A stretch of 64,000 nucleotides of DNA, from positions 1 through 64,000 of the forward strand of contig DASPXE010000007.1 in the NCBI GenBank assembly GCA_035637455.1. The letters are read 5' to 3'. Origin of the DNA: 20CM-4-69-16 sp035637455. Lineage in GTDB: Bacteria; Gemmatimonadota; Gemmatimonadetes; Gemmatimonadales; GWC2-71-9. Positions 34,418 through 41,487 of the stretch are shown here, one piece after another. Each line of letters starts with the position of its first letter. The stretch's first letter is position 1. A model generated the notes under the pieces. That model saw nothing but the letters and a program-made list of their open reading frames with translations. It ran no database searches and was not told the origin of the DNA. The position numbers were made by a program, and so were the translations under genes.

Positions 34418-36019
34418 GTGCGCTACGTGACCCTTCCCACCTCCCCCTTCCCCGGCCTCCTCACCGACGCGCGCCTCCGGGCCGCGTACGCCGAGGGCGC
34501 CGGGATCTATCGCATGGTGCCGGCGGGCGTGGCGCTGCCCCGCGGCGTGGAGGAGCTCCAGCGGCTGGTGCGCTGGGCGGCGGACACCGGCACGCCGCTT
34601 GTGCCGCGGGGGTCGGGGAGCGGGCTGCCGGGCGGCGGCGTCGGGTGGGGGGTGATCGCGGATCTAAGTCAGGGTTTTCACTGGGTCGCCCCGGATTGGC
34701 CGCATCGCACGGCGTGGGTGGGCGCGTCAGTCACCGGGGCGCAGGTCAGCGACGCCGCTCGCCCGTTCGGCTTGCGCCTCGCCCCCGACCCGTCGTCCGG
34801 TGCGTTCGCGACCTCCGGGGGCATGATCGCGACCAACGCCGCGGGCCCGCGCTCGGTGCGCTGCGGCAGCGTGCGGGCGTGGGTCGACGCGGTCGAGATC
34901 GTCGAGGCCGATGGGACGGCGCGCAGGGTTACACGGGGAGAAGGGAGAGGGGAGAAGTTCGCTCTGGCGCCGGACCAACAACGGCTCGTCGCGGCACGCT
35001 TCCCCAAGACCCGCAAGAACTCGAGCGGCTATGCGCTCGACCGCTACGCCGAGTCGGAGGACGAGCTGGATCTGCTGATCGGCTCCGAGGGGACGCTGGC
35101 GCTCGTCACCGCCGTGCAGTGGCGGCTCGAGCCGATTCCCCCGGACGTCGCCGGTGCGGCGCTCGGCTTCGGCAGCGTCGACGCACTCGCCCAAGCCGTG
35201 CCGTACCTCGTCGCTCTCAACCCGTCAGCAGTGGAGCTACTCGACCGCACGTTGCTCGAGCTGGTACGCGCGGATGGTATCGAGCTACCCGCCGGCCTCG
35301 AGGGACTGCTCCTGGTCGAGTTCGAGCGGGACACCGCGGCCGCGGCGCGCGGGGTGGTCGGCGACGCGGTGCGGGGCCTCAAGGCGTCCACGCTGCACGT
35401 CGAGACAGCCGTGGATCGGCGCGCGCTCGAGCAGCTCTGGTCCGTGCGGAAGCTCGCGAGTCCCGCGCTCGCCCGGCTCCCCCCTACCCGGCGCTCGCTG
35501 CAAGTCGTCGAGGACGGCTGCGTGCCGATCGAGCGGCTGGGAGCGTACATCGCCGGCATCCGCGCGGCGGCCGACGGCTGCGGCGTGCCCGTCGCCCTGT
35601 TCGGCCACGCGGGCGACGGCCACGTGCATGTGAACGCCCTCCCCGACACGACGGCGCCGGGGTGGCGGGAGCGGCTCGCCGGGCTGTTCGCGGCCGTCAC
35701 CGAGCTGCTCGTCGGGCTCGGCGGAACGCCTTCGGGTGAGCACGGCGACGGCCGACTGCGTGCCGGGCTGCTGCAGCGGTTCTATGGACCCGAGGTGATG
35801 GCGCTGTTCCGGGAGGTGAAGCGGGCATACGATCCCCGCTCGATCCTCAATCCCGGTGTTATACTTCCCGCTGCCGACTGGGCGCCGCTCGCCGACTTGA
35901 AGGTCGGTCCGGACGCGGCCCCGATTCCCGACGACATCGCCGCACGCCTGCGCGAGATCGAACAGACCGCCGGCTGGGCCACGCCGAAGCTGGAGCTGGC
36001 GCGATCCTCGAGCCCCTAG
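34418..36019 (+). CDS. FAD-binding oxidase/dehydrogenase (glycolate oxidase GlcD / D-lactate dehydrogenase family)
   Basis: 533 residues from GTG 34418. FAD-binding motif PRGSGSGLPGGGVGWG and the second FAD segment LRLAPDPSSGAFATSGGMIA are present. The C-terminal domain contains the signatures FGHAGDGHVHVNALPD and PSGEHGDGRLR of GlcD and Dld proteins. It would oxidise a 2-hydroxy acid, passing electrons to a quinone or flavin partner. A 7-nt array (GGGGAGA-type) encodes part of a loop, RGEGRGEK, in the middle of the FAD domain at 34935-34955, and its stop codon sits inside another array. Confidence 0.9.
   Translation: MRYVTLPTSPFPGLLTDARLRAAYAEGAGIYRMVPAGVALPRGVEELQRLVRWAADTGTPLVPRGSGSGLPGGGVGWGVIADLSQGFHWVAPDWPHRTAWVGASVTGAQVSDAARPFGLRLAPDPSSGAFATSGGMIATNAAGPRSVRCGSVRAWVDAVEIVEADGTARRVTRGEGRGEKFALAPDQQRLVAARFPKTRKNSSGYALDRYAESEDELDLLIGSEGTLALVTAVQWRLEPIPPDVAGAALGFGSVDALAQAVPYLVALNPSAVELLDRTLLELVRADGIELPAGLEGLLLVEFERDTAAAARGVVGDAVRGLKASTLHVETAVDRRALEQLWSVRKLASPALARLPPTRRSLQVVEDGCVPIERLGAYIAGIRAAADGCGVPVALFGHAGDGHVHVNALPDTTAPGWRERLAGLFAAVTELLVGLGGTPSGEHGDGRLRAGLLQRFYGPEVMALFREVKRAYDPRSILNPGVILPAADWAPLADLKVGPDAAPIPDDIAARLREIEQTAGWATPKLELARSSSP
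34935..34955. repeat. Heptanucleotide array inside the FAD-oxidase coding region
   Basis: GGGGAGA AGGGAGA GGGGAGA, three 7-nt units read in frame as RGEGRGEK, likely a surface loop. Confidence 0.65.
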
Positions 36020-36031
36020 CCCCTAGCCCCA
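36011..36031. repeat. Heptanucleotide array spanning the FAD-oxidase stop and the thyX start
   Basis: AGCCCCT AGCCCCT AGCCCCA, exact 7-nt period. It contains the oxidase stop (TAG 36017-36019), and its last base is the A of the thyX ATG. No normal RBS for thyX is visible, so this array replaces the usual ribosome-binding region. Confidence 0.75.
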
Positions 36032-36783
36032 TGGAAATCTTCCGCGCCCCGCGCGTCACGCTGATCGCCCGTCCCGAGTTCATCGAACCCGAGCACCTGC
36101 ACGTACAGTGGCGGGGCGACGCTTCGCCGGGCGAGCGGCTCGCCGAGTTCGCCGGCCGGGTCTGCTACATGAGCCAGCACAACCCCGCGAACCGCAGCAC
36201 CGCCGAATACCTCGAGAACATCAAGAAGCAGGGGCACGGCTCGGTGCTCGAGCACGCCGTGTACGTTCTCTTGATCGAGGGGATCTCCCGCTCGTGCTCG
36301 CACGAGCTGGTGCGGCACCGGGCGGGGTTCGGCTACTCGCAGCTGTCGCAGCGCTACGTCGACGAATCCCACGCGGCGTTCGTGATGCCGCCGGCGATGA
36401 TCGGCGACCCGACGCTCGAGACCGAATGGGAGCGGGAGGTCGCGGACGCGCAGGCGGCGTACGTGCGCGCCGTGGAAGGGCTGATGCAGCGCTACGGCTG
36501 GGTCGCCGACAAGGTGCACCGGCGGAAACTGGCGCGTGAGGCCGCGCGCAGCGTCCTCCCGAACGCCACCGAGGTGAAGATCGTCGTGTCGGGCAACGCG
36601 CGCGCCTGGCGCACGATGCTCGAGCTCCGGTGCGGCGAGGGCGCGGAGCTCGAGATCCGCCGGATGGCGATCGCGTGTCTGCGCGCGCTCGAGCGCGAGG
36701 CGCCCGCGCTGTTTTCCGATTTCCAGATCTATGTCGCGGACGACACACAGGAGGCCGCGCGCGTCGCGTATCATAAAGTCTGA
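36031..36783 (+). CDS. thyX: Flavin-dependent thymidylate synthase
   Basis: 250 residues, typical for ThyX, which methylates dUMP with N5,N10-methylene-THF and FADH2. The signature region reads HELVRHRAGFGYSQLSQRY; the usual motif is RHR-x7-S, whereas this has eight residues between RHR and the Ser before QRY. Other conserved pieces: SVLEHA, ARSVLPNATEVKIVVSGN and RAWRTMLELR. The enzyme matches the presence of a dCMP deaminase upstream in the window. The gene has no clear SD (a C-rich array precedes the ATG) and is followed by a long inverted array. Confidence 0.93.
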   Translation: MEIFRAPRVTLIARPEFIEPEHLHVQWRGDASPGERLAEFAGRVCYMSQHNPANRSTAEYLENIKKQGHGSVLEHAVYVLLIEGISRSCSHELVRHRAGFGYSQLSQRYVDESHAAFVMPPAMIGDPTLETEWEREVADAQAAYVRAVEGLMQRYGWVADKVHRRKLAREAARSVLPNATEVKIVVSGNARAWRTMLELRCGEGAELEIRRMAIACLRALEREAPALFSDFQIYVADDTQEAARVAYHKV

Positions 36784-36861
36784 CGTCAGACCCCAGACAT
36801 CCGACATCAGAAATAAATGAGGAACGTCTCTGAGGTCTGATGTCTGACATCTGACGTCATT
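36781..36861. repeat. Inverted pair of heptanucleotide arrays after thyX
   Basis: Left arm TGACGTC AGACCCC AGACATC CGACATC AG and right arm AGGTCTG ATGTCTG ACATCTG ACGTCA are reverse complements with a few mismatches and a 15-base AT-rich loop. The left arm begins with the thyX stop codon. It probably acts as a transcript 3' hairpin. An almost identical word occurs inside the DUF1800 gene at 53339-53360. Confidence 0.85.
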
Positions 36862-36867
36862 TCCCTA

Positions 36868-36896
36868 TTGCGCATCGCGCCGACGTTTCGTATTCT
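36868..36896 (+). promoter_or_regulatory. Sigma70-type promoter of the ATP-grasp/KamA operon
   Basis: TTGCGC (36868-36873), a 17-base spacer and TATTCT (36891-36896). The spacing is ideal and it is the best -35/-10 pair upstream of this operon. Transcription should start near 36903. Confidence 0.6.
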
Positions 36897-36926
36897 CTAC
36901 TCGACAATCCGTCTGCGATTCACGGA

Positions 36927-36947
36927 CCGCACAAGCGGCCCTTTTTG
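36927..36947 (+). promoter_or_regulatory. Leader hairpin with U-run, possible attenuator
   Basis: CCGC-ACAA-GCGG followed by CCCTTTTTG, lying between the promoter and the RBS (AGGAGG at 36949-36954). A short stem plus U-run in a leader could give premature termination, but no alternative antiterminator fold was identified. Confidence 0.35.
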
Positions 36948-36968
36948 TAGGAGGTCACTCGAGACCAC

Positions 36969-38033
36969 ATGCGCATCGGTCTCGCTTACAACCAAAAACC
37001 GGATCCCGCGAACTCCGCCGAAGAGCCTCCCAGTACCAATGACGCGTTCGCCGAGTGGGACGACCCGTCCACCATCGCTGCGGTGGAGCAGGCTCTCGGT
37101 CTCTTCGGCAGCGTCATCCGGCTCGAAGCCGATCCATTGTTCCCGCAGCAAGTCGCCCTGGCCCGCCCCGATCTGGTGTTCAACATGGCCGAGGGTCTGC
37201 GCGGCCAAAGTCGCGAGGCGCTGGTGCCGGCGATCTGCGAGTACCTCAACATTCCCTACACCGGCTCGGACCCCCTCACGCTCGGGCTCTCGCTCCACAA
37301 GGCGCGCACCAAAGAGATCCTCGCCTACCGCGGCGTGCCCACCGCACCGTTCGCTTGCGTCGAAACGCCGCAGGAGCTGGAGCGCCTGCGATTGCCGTTT
37401 CCGGTGTTCGTGAAGCCGGTCGCGGAGGGGTCTGGTAAAGGGGTGTTCAGCAACAACTTGTGCGACACGCCCGCGCGGCTCCGCGAGCGGGCGCAGTTTC
37501 TGCTCGCGCGCTACGCGGAGCCCGTGCTGGTCGAGACCTACCTCCCCGGCCCCGAGTTCACCGTGGCGATCCTCGGCAACGGGCCAGCGGCGTACTGCCT
37601 GCCCGTCATCGGCTTCGATTTCTCGGCCCTGCCCCCCGGCGCGCCGCCCGTCTACGGCTACGAGGCCAAGTGGGTGTGGGACCGTCCCGAAGCACCGCTC
37701 GCGATTTTCCAGTGCCCGGCGCTCGTGTCGGCGGGCCTCTATGCCGAGATCGAGCGCACCGCACTGGATGCCTACCACGCCCTCGGCTGCCGCGACTGGT
37801 GCCGGGTCGACTTGCGCGTCGATCGGTTCGGTGTACCGAACATCCTCGAGCTCAATCCCCTGCCCGGGATCATCCCCGATCCCGCGATGAACTCCTGCTT
37901 CCCCAAGGCCGCACGGGCCGCCGGCTTCGGCTACGACGAGCTGATCCAGGAGGTCGTGCGCATCGCGTGGCGGCGGCTGGGGGGGCAGGACATCGTGCTC
38001 GAACGTGAGGTCACGGCAGCGGTGTCGGCGTGA
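36969..38033 (+). CDS. ATP-grasp ligase, D-Ala-D-Ala ligase-like (first of a tandem pair)
   Basis: 354 residues. Recognisable ATP-grasp sequence: the early MAEGLRGQSREALVPAICEY, the phosphate loop VFVKPVAEGSGKGVFSNN, the ETYLPGPEFTVAILG strand and the metal-binding end VPNILELNPLPGIIP. The NLP-type end and the NMAEG motif match Ddl-like amide ligases, which couple ATP to form a peptide bond through an acyl phosphate. It lacks neighbours of cell-wall synthesis. Its partner gene overlaps by 4 bases (GTGA), and both lie in an operon with GNAT and KamA genes. It follows a strong RBS. Confidence 0.88.
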   Translation: MRIGLAYNQKPDPANSAEEPPSTNDAFAEWDDPSTIAAVEQALGLFGSVIRLEADPLFPQQVALARPDLVFNMAEGLRGQSREALVPAICEYLNIPYTGSDPLTLGLSLHKARTKEILAYRGVPTAPFACVETPQELERLRLPFPVFVKPVAEGSGKGVFSNNLCDTPARLRERAQFLLARYAEPVLVETYLPGPEFTVAILGNGPAAYCLPVIGFDFSALPPGAPPVYGYEAKWVWDRPEAPLAIFQCPALVSAGLYAEIERTALDAYHALGCRDWCRVDLRVDRFGVPNILELNPLPGIIPDPAMNSCFPKAARAAGFGYDELIQEVVRIAWRRLGGQDIVLEREVTAAVSA

Positions 38034-39049
38034 GAATCGTCATCCTGTACGACCCCGGGGCCGCGGACTGGACAGCCGAGGACATCCGCGGCGTGATGAA
38101 AGCCGTGGACGAGATCGCAGCCATCTTCGGCGCGCTGGGACACGAGATCCGCAAGGTCCCCGTGCGGCACGACATGCGGTGGTTTCAGGTCGCGCGGCGG
38201 GCCGACCTCGTCTTCAATCTGTGCGAAGGCGTGCACGGCAAGAGCGAATGGGAAGAGCACGTCGTGGGCTCGCTGGAGTTCGCCGGCGTCCCGGTCACAG
38301 GCGCGAGCCTCTGGACCATCGCCGCGTGCCGGCGTAAGGCGGTCGCCAACGCCCTGCTCGCCCAGGCCGGGCTCCCGATCCCTCGCTGGACCATCGCGCA
38401 AGGGAACATCGACGACGACTTCCCCCTCCCGGCCATCGTCAAACCGGCGGCCGAGGACGCGAGCGCCGGCCTCGACCGCGGCTCGGTCGTCACCGACCGC
38501 AAAGCCCTGCGGGCGCGCGTCGCCGCGATGACCGAGCAGTTCGACGATGTGCTCGTGCAGGAATACGTCGCTGGCCGGGAGTTCAACGTCGGCTTGGTCG
38601 GCACGCGCACGCTCCCCATCTCCGAAATCGACTTCGCCCGCATGCCGGAGGGCGCCTGGCCGATCCTCACCTACGCCGGCAAGTGGGACGTGGGGTCGGC
38701 CGATGACCTCGGCAGCGTGCCTGTCTGCCCGGCGGCCATTCCCCAGAAGCTGGCGGACAAGCTGGTGAAGCTGGCGGAGGCGGCCTGGCGGGTCATGCAA
38801 GGCAAGGGGTACGGCCGGGTGGACCTCCGAGTAGACGAGCAGGGACGCCCCTGGGTGCTCGACGTGAATCCGAATCCCGACCTGAACGACGACGCCGGCC
38901 TGTCGCGGATGGCGAAGGCCGCGGGCTGGGACTACGCGGAGCTGGTGCGCCGGGTCGCGGAGGTGGCGCTCCGCGAGGCACAGGGCGCCAAGGCGGCCCG
39001 TGAGCTGCTCGCTCCGCCCCGTCGGCCGCGCGCAACGCGCACCGCTTGA
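38030..39049 (+). CDS. ATP-grasp ligase, D-Ala-D-Ala ligase-like (second of a tandem pair)
   Basis: 339 residues starting at a GTG overlapping the first ligase stop. Family motifs are LVFNLCEGVHGKSEWEEHV (the counterpart of NMAEG), AIVKPAAEDASAGLDRGS, VQEYVAGREFNVGLVG and the metal site WVLDVNPNPDLN. It diverges from the first ligase but shares the fold, so each probably adds a different amino acid. Overlap with the GNAT start is 50 bases. Confidence 0.88.
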   Translation: MRIVILYDPGAADWTAEDIRGVMKAVDEIAAIFGALGHEIRKVPVRHDMRWFQVARRADLVFNLCEGVHGKSEWEEHVVGSLEFAGVPVTGASLWTIAACRRKAVANALLAQAGLPIPRWTIAQGNIDDDFPLPAIVKPAAEDASAGLDRGSVVTDRKALRARVAAMTEQFDDVLVQEYVAGREFNVGLVGTRTLPISEIDFARMPEGAWPILTYAGKWDVGSADDLGSVPVCPAAIPQKLADKLVKLAEAAWRVMQGKGYGRVDLRVDEQGRPWVLDVNPNPDLNDDAGLSRMAKAAGWDYAELVRRVAEVALREAQGAKAARELLAPPRRPRATRTA

Positions 39050-39500
39050 GCGGCTCACCCGGGCCACGGGTCTCTTCCGACCGGAAGAGATCGCGATCGC
39101 CGTGGAGCTGCTCGACGAGAGCCTCGCCGGGGACGACGACTACCGGTTCCTGGGTGCATACAGCGACGACGCATTGGTGGCGTACGCCTGCTGGGGGCCC
39201 ACGCCCGGAACCCAAGGGACGTGCGACCTGTACTGGATCGTCGTCGATCCGACCTGGCAAGGGAAGGGCGTTGGCACGCGGCTGCTCGACGCGGTCGAGC
39301 AGGCGCTGCGGGCTGACGGCTTCCGGCTGATCGTGGTCGAGACATCGTCTCGCGCCGAGTACGCGCCGACCCGGGCCTTCTACGAGCGACGCGGCTACGA
39401 GCAGGCGGCGCGGCTCCGGAGCTACTACGCACCGGGCGACGACCTGGTGGTCTATCTCAAGGACCTGACGCATGGAGTCCTGGCAAGAGCTACTCCGTAA
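39000..39500 (+). CDS. GNAT family N-acetyltransferase
   Basis: 166 residues. The acetyl-CoA site is visible as VVDPTWQGKGVGTRLLDAVE (QGKGVG, matching Q/RxxGxG/A). The C-terminal motif TRAFYERRGYEQAARLRSYY is typical of family acetyltransferases. Its start at GTG 39000 overlaps the second ligase by 50 bases and its end overlaps kamA by 29. In the abl operon of other bacteria and archaea, a GNAT (AblB) acetylates beta-lysine made by a lysine 2,3-aminomutase. This protein is smaller than AblB, so it may act on a different amine. Confidence 0.8.
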   Translation: MSCSLRPVGRAQRAPLERLTRATGLFRPEEIAIAVELLDESLAGDDDYRFLGAYSDDALVAYACWGPTPGTQGTCDLYWIVVDPTWQGKGVGTRLLDAVEQALRADGFRLIVVETSSRAEYAPTRAFYERRGYEQAARLRSYYAPGDDLVVYLKDLTHGVLARATP

Positions 39501-40551
39501 GAAGAGCATCGCTTCGCTGGAAGCGTTGATCGCCAGGTTCGGGCCCGACCACTTCCCGGACCTCGACCGGCTGCGGCAAGCGGCCCGGAACTTCGAGTTC
39601 CGCATCTCGCCGGCGATGGTCGATCTCATCACGGCTCCCGGTGACCCGATCTGGCGGCAGTACGTCCCGGACCTCCAGGAGCTCGAGGTGCACGATGGGA
39701 TGGTGGATTCGCTCGCCGAGGACGCGAACTCCCCCGTCCCCAACATCACGCACCGCTACCCGGACCGTGCGTTGTTCCTGGTTTCGCCCGTATGCGCGTC
39801 CTACTGCCGCTTCTGCACCCGGCGCCGCAAGGTGGGCGACCCCGACAAGATCCCGCTGCGCGAGCTCGAGTCGGCGTTCCGCTACCTCGCCGAGCACACC
39901 GAGATCCGCGACGTCATCATGTCGGGCGGCGACCCGCTGCTCCTCTCCGATCGCCGCATCGACGAGATCTGCAAGCGGCTCCGCTCCATCGAGCATATCG
40001 AAATCATCCGGATCGGGAGCCGCGTGCCGTGCCACCTGCCGGAGCGGATCACGCCGGAGCTGTGCGCCATCCTCAAGCGGTACCACCCGCTCTACATCAA
40101 CACGCACTTCAACCATCCCGACGAGCTCACGCCCGCCGCGGTTCGGGGGCTCGGGCTGCTCGCGGATGCCGGGATCCCGCTCGGCTGCCAGACGGTGCTC
40201 CTGAAGGGCGTGAACGACGACCCCGAGGTGATGAAGCTGCTGATGCAGCGGCTCCTCGCCGCCCGGGTGCGGCCCTACTACATCTATATGTGCGACCAGG
40301 TCGCAGGCGCCGAGCACTTCCGCACGACCGTCGAGAAGGGGCTCGAGATCATCAAGGCGCTCCGGGGCTGGACGTCGGGGCTCGCCGTGCCCCACTTCGT
40401 CATCGACGCGCCGGGCGGTGGCGGCAAGATCCCCCTCCTCCCCGAGTACGTGGAGGCCATCACGAACGACGAGGTAGTGTTGCGGAACTATGCAGGGAAG
40501 CGGTACGTCTACAAACAACCCGCCGTGCCAGAACCGATATTGGTGGGCTAG
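39472..40551 (+). CDS. Lysine 2,3-aminomutase-like radical SAM enzyme (KamA family)
   Basis: 359 residues. The radical SAM cluster motif is C108-x3-C112-x2-C115 (CASYCRFCTRRR). The PLP lysine lies in DAPGGGGKIPLLPEYV. Residues that bind lysine in C. subterminale LAM have counterparts: the Asp in YMCDQVAGAEHFRT (Asp293) and in VIDAPGGGGK (Asp330), and the Arg in CTRRR. EpmB lacks the DAPGGGGK loop, so this is a true KamA-type aminomutase rather than an EF-P modifier. It converts L-lysine or a similar amino acid to a beta-amino acid. It is the last gene of the operon; the convergent response regulator gene follows 12 bases later. Confidence 0.92.
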   Translation: MESWQELLRKKSIASLEALIARFGPDHFPDLDRLRQAARNFEFRISPAMVDLITAPGDPIWRQYVPDLQELEVHDGMVDSLAEDANSPVPNITHRYPDRALFLVSPVCASYCRFCTRRRKVGDPDKIPLRELESAFRYLAEHTEIRDVIMSGGDPLLLSDRRIDEICKRLRSIEHIEIIRIGSRVPCHLPERITPELCAILKRYHPLYINTHFNHPDELTPAAVRGLGLLADAGIPLGCQTVLLKGVNDDPEVMKLLMQRLLAARVRPYYIYMCDQVAGAEHFRTTVEKGLEIIKALRGWTSGLAVPHFVIDAPGGGGKIPLLPEYVEAITNDEVVLRNYAGKRYVYKQPAVPEPILVG

Positions 40552-40563
40552 AGCTCAAGCGCG

Positions 40564-41148
40564 TCACGCAGGGGTCGCGCCCTGCCCTCGTCCGCCTTCC
40601 TTTCTGCCTCGCACTGTGCGCTCGCCCCCCGGCTGCCGCTCCCGCAAGTAGCGTTGCAGCACGACGAACCTGGCCGCGTCCACGCCGAGGAACAGCCGGC
40701 CCCGCCTCACCGTTCGAATCGCCCGCGTCAACTCCTCCACGGGACCCGCCTTCTCGACGAAGCCGCTCGCGCCCGCCTCGAGCGCATCGAGCAATTGCTT
40801 TTCCTGCGGCAACCCCGTCAAGACAAGCACCTTCGCCCCGATACCGAGCGCGACGATCCGGCGCGTGGCCTCGAGACCGCCCTCTCCGGGCATTGCCAAA
40901 TCCATCAGGACGACGTCCGGCCGGGTCGCCGCGGCGCTGGCGACGGCTTCGTTCCCCGTGCCAGCCTCGCCGACCACGGCAAGATCGGGTCGCTGCTTCA
41001 AGAGTTCGCGCACCCCGGCTCGGAAGACGACGTGGTCGTCCGCCAACAGGACGCGGATGGGGTGCCGGGTATGGGCGAACGGGTTGAGGTTGATCGCTAT
41101 GCTCCTCGGGCTGGCGTTCGTGCTGCACGCCCAACGACACGCGCGCAT
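40564..41148 (-). CDS. Receiver-domain response regulator (NarL-like) lacking the HTH
   Basis: 194 residues from the ATG at 41148 (RBS AAGGACGG). The receiver is intact: IRVLLADDHVVFRAG, phospho-acceptor in VVLMDLAMPGEG, the Thr/Lys switch in VLVLTGLPQ and GFVEKAG, as in NarL/FixJ family proteins. Those normally end in a LuxR-type HTH, but here only an Arg/Gly-rich tail of about 40 residues follows (RERQPGGERTVRGRKEGGRG). The first 29 residues before HPIRVLL are atypical. Truncation or decay is likely, given the gene fragments next to it. Confidence 0.55.
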   Translation of the reverse strand: MRACRWACSTNASPRSIAINLNPFAHTRHPIRVLLADDHVVFRAGVRELLKQRPDLAVVGEAGTGNEAVASAAATRPDVVLMDLAMPGEGGLEATRRIVALGIGAKVLVLTGLPQEKQLLDALEAGASGFVEKAGPVEELTRAIRTVRRGRLFLGVDAARFVVLQRYLRERQPGGERTVRGRKEGGRGQGATPA

Positions 41149-41237
41149 ATCCGTCCTTGCAAAACGCGTGCGCCACGAGACGGGGCGGCCGTGGCCGCCG
41201 TTGCTCCACCCGGCCTCCGCGTTGGAGATGCTCCAAC

Positions 41238-41266
41238 TCGTCAATCTGTCGCGCGGTCGCTACAAT
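41238..41266 (+). promoter_or_regulatory. Promoter of the alcohol dehydrogenase remnant
   Basis: TCGTCA, 17-base spacer, TACAAT (41261-41266), followed by GGGAG and the remnant ATG. The -10 is strong; the -35 is only 4 of 6. Confidence 0.4.
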
Positions 41267-41285
41267 TCGCGCGGGAGATCCGCAC

Positions 41286-41331
41286 ATGCGTGCCATGCTC
41301 GTCGACGCCCCACGCCGCCCGCTCCCCGCCG
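41286..41331 (+). pseudogene. 5' fragment of a zinc-type alcohol dehydrogenase
   Basis: A promoter and RBS precede an ATG starting MRAMLVDAPRRPL, which matches the N-terminus of many MDR alcohol dehydrogenases (MRAMLLxxPGxPL). After about 15 codons the similarity ends abruptly at the junction with the kinase fragment on the opposite strand. No downstream part of the gene is present. Only a short match, so the assignment is tentative. Confidence 0.4.
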
Positions 41332-41405
41332 CCCCGGCCGATCTCCCGCTCGATGGCGTAGCGCGTGGCCAACGCGGCTCGGACCCGATCAGTGAGCTGG
41401 TCCAT
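41328..41405 (-). pseudogene. 5' fragment of a Ser/Thr protein kinase
   Basis: From ATG 41405 the peptide reads MDQLTDRVRAALATRYAIE then REIGRGG, the opening helix and Gly loop of Hanks-type kinases of this lineage (compare the complete kinase at 2104-3183). It is cut right after GRGG at the same point where the opposing alcohol dehydrogenase fragment starts to diverge. The remaining 41406-41487 holds nothing convincing. Confidence 0.5.
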
Positions 41406-41487
41406 CAGCAGGAAACTACGACCCGTTTCGCGCGACCAGCGAATCGAACGTGCCGCTCGCTTCGGCATCCGGCATTCCGCTTTGGTC

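Noticed and set aside
36781..36861. Classical rho-independent terminator
   Set aside because: The stem is long and imperfect with no U-run, and it is made of 7-nt repeats; listed as an array instead, though it may still stop transcription.
39472..40551. EpmB-type EF-P beta-lysylation enzyme
   Set aside because: EpmB lacks the DAPGGGGK PLP loop and the lysine-binding Asp residues; this protein has them, and no EpmA or efp gene is adjacent.
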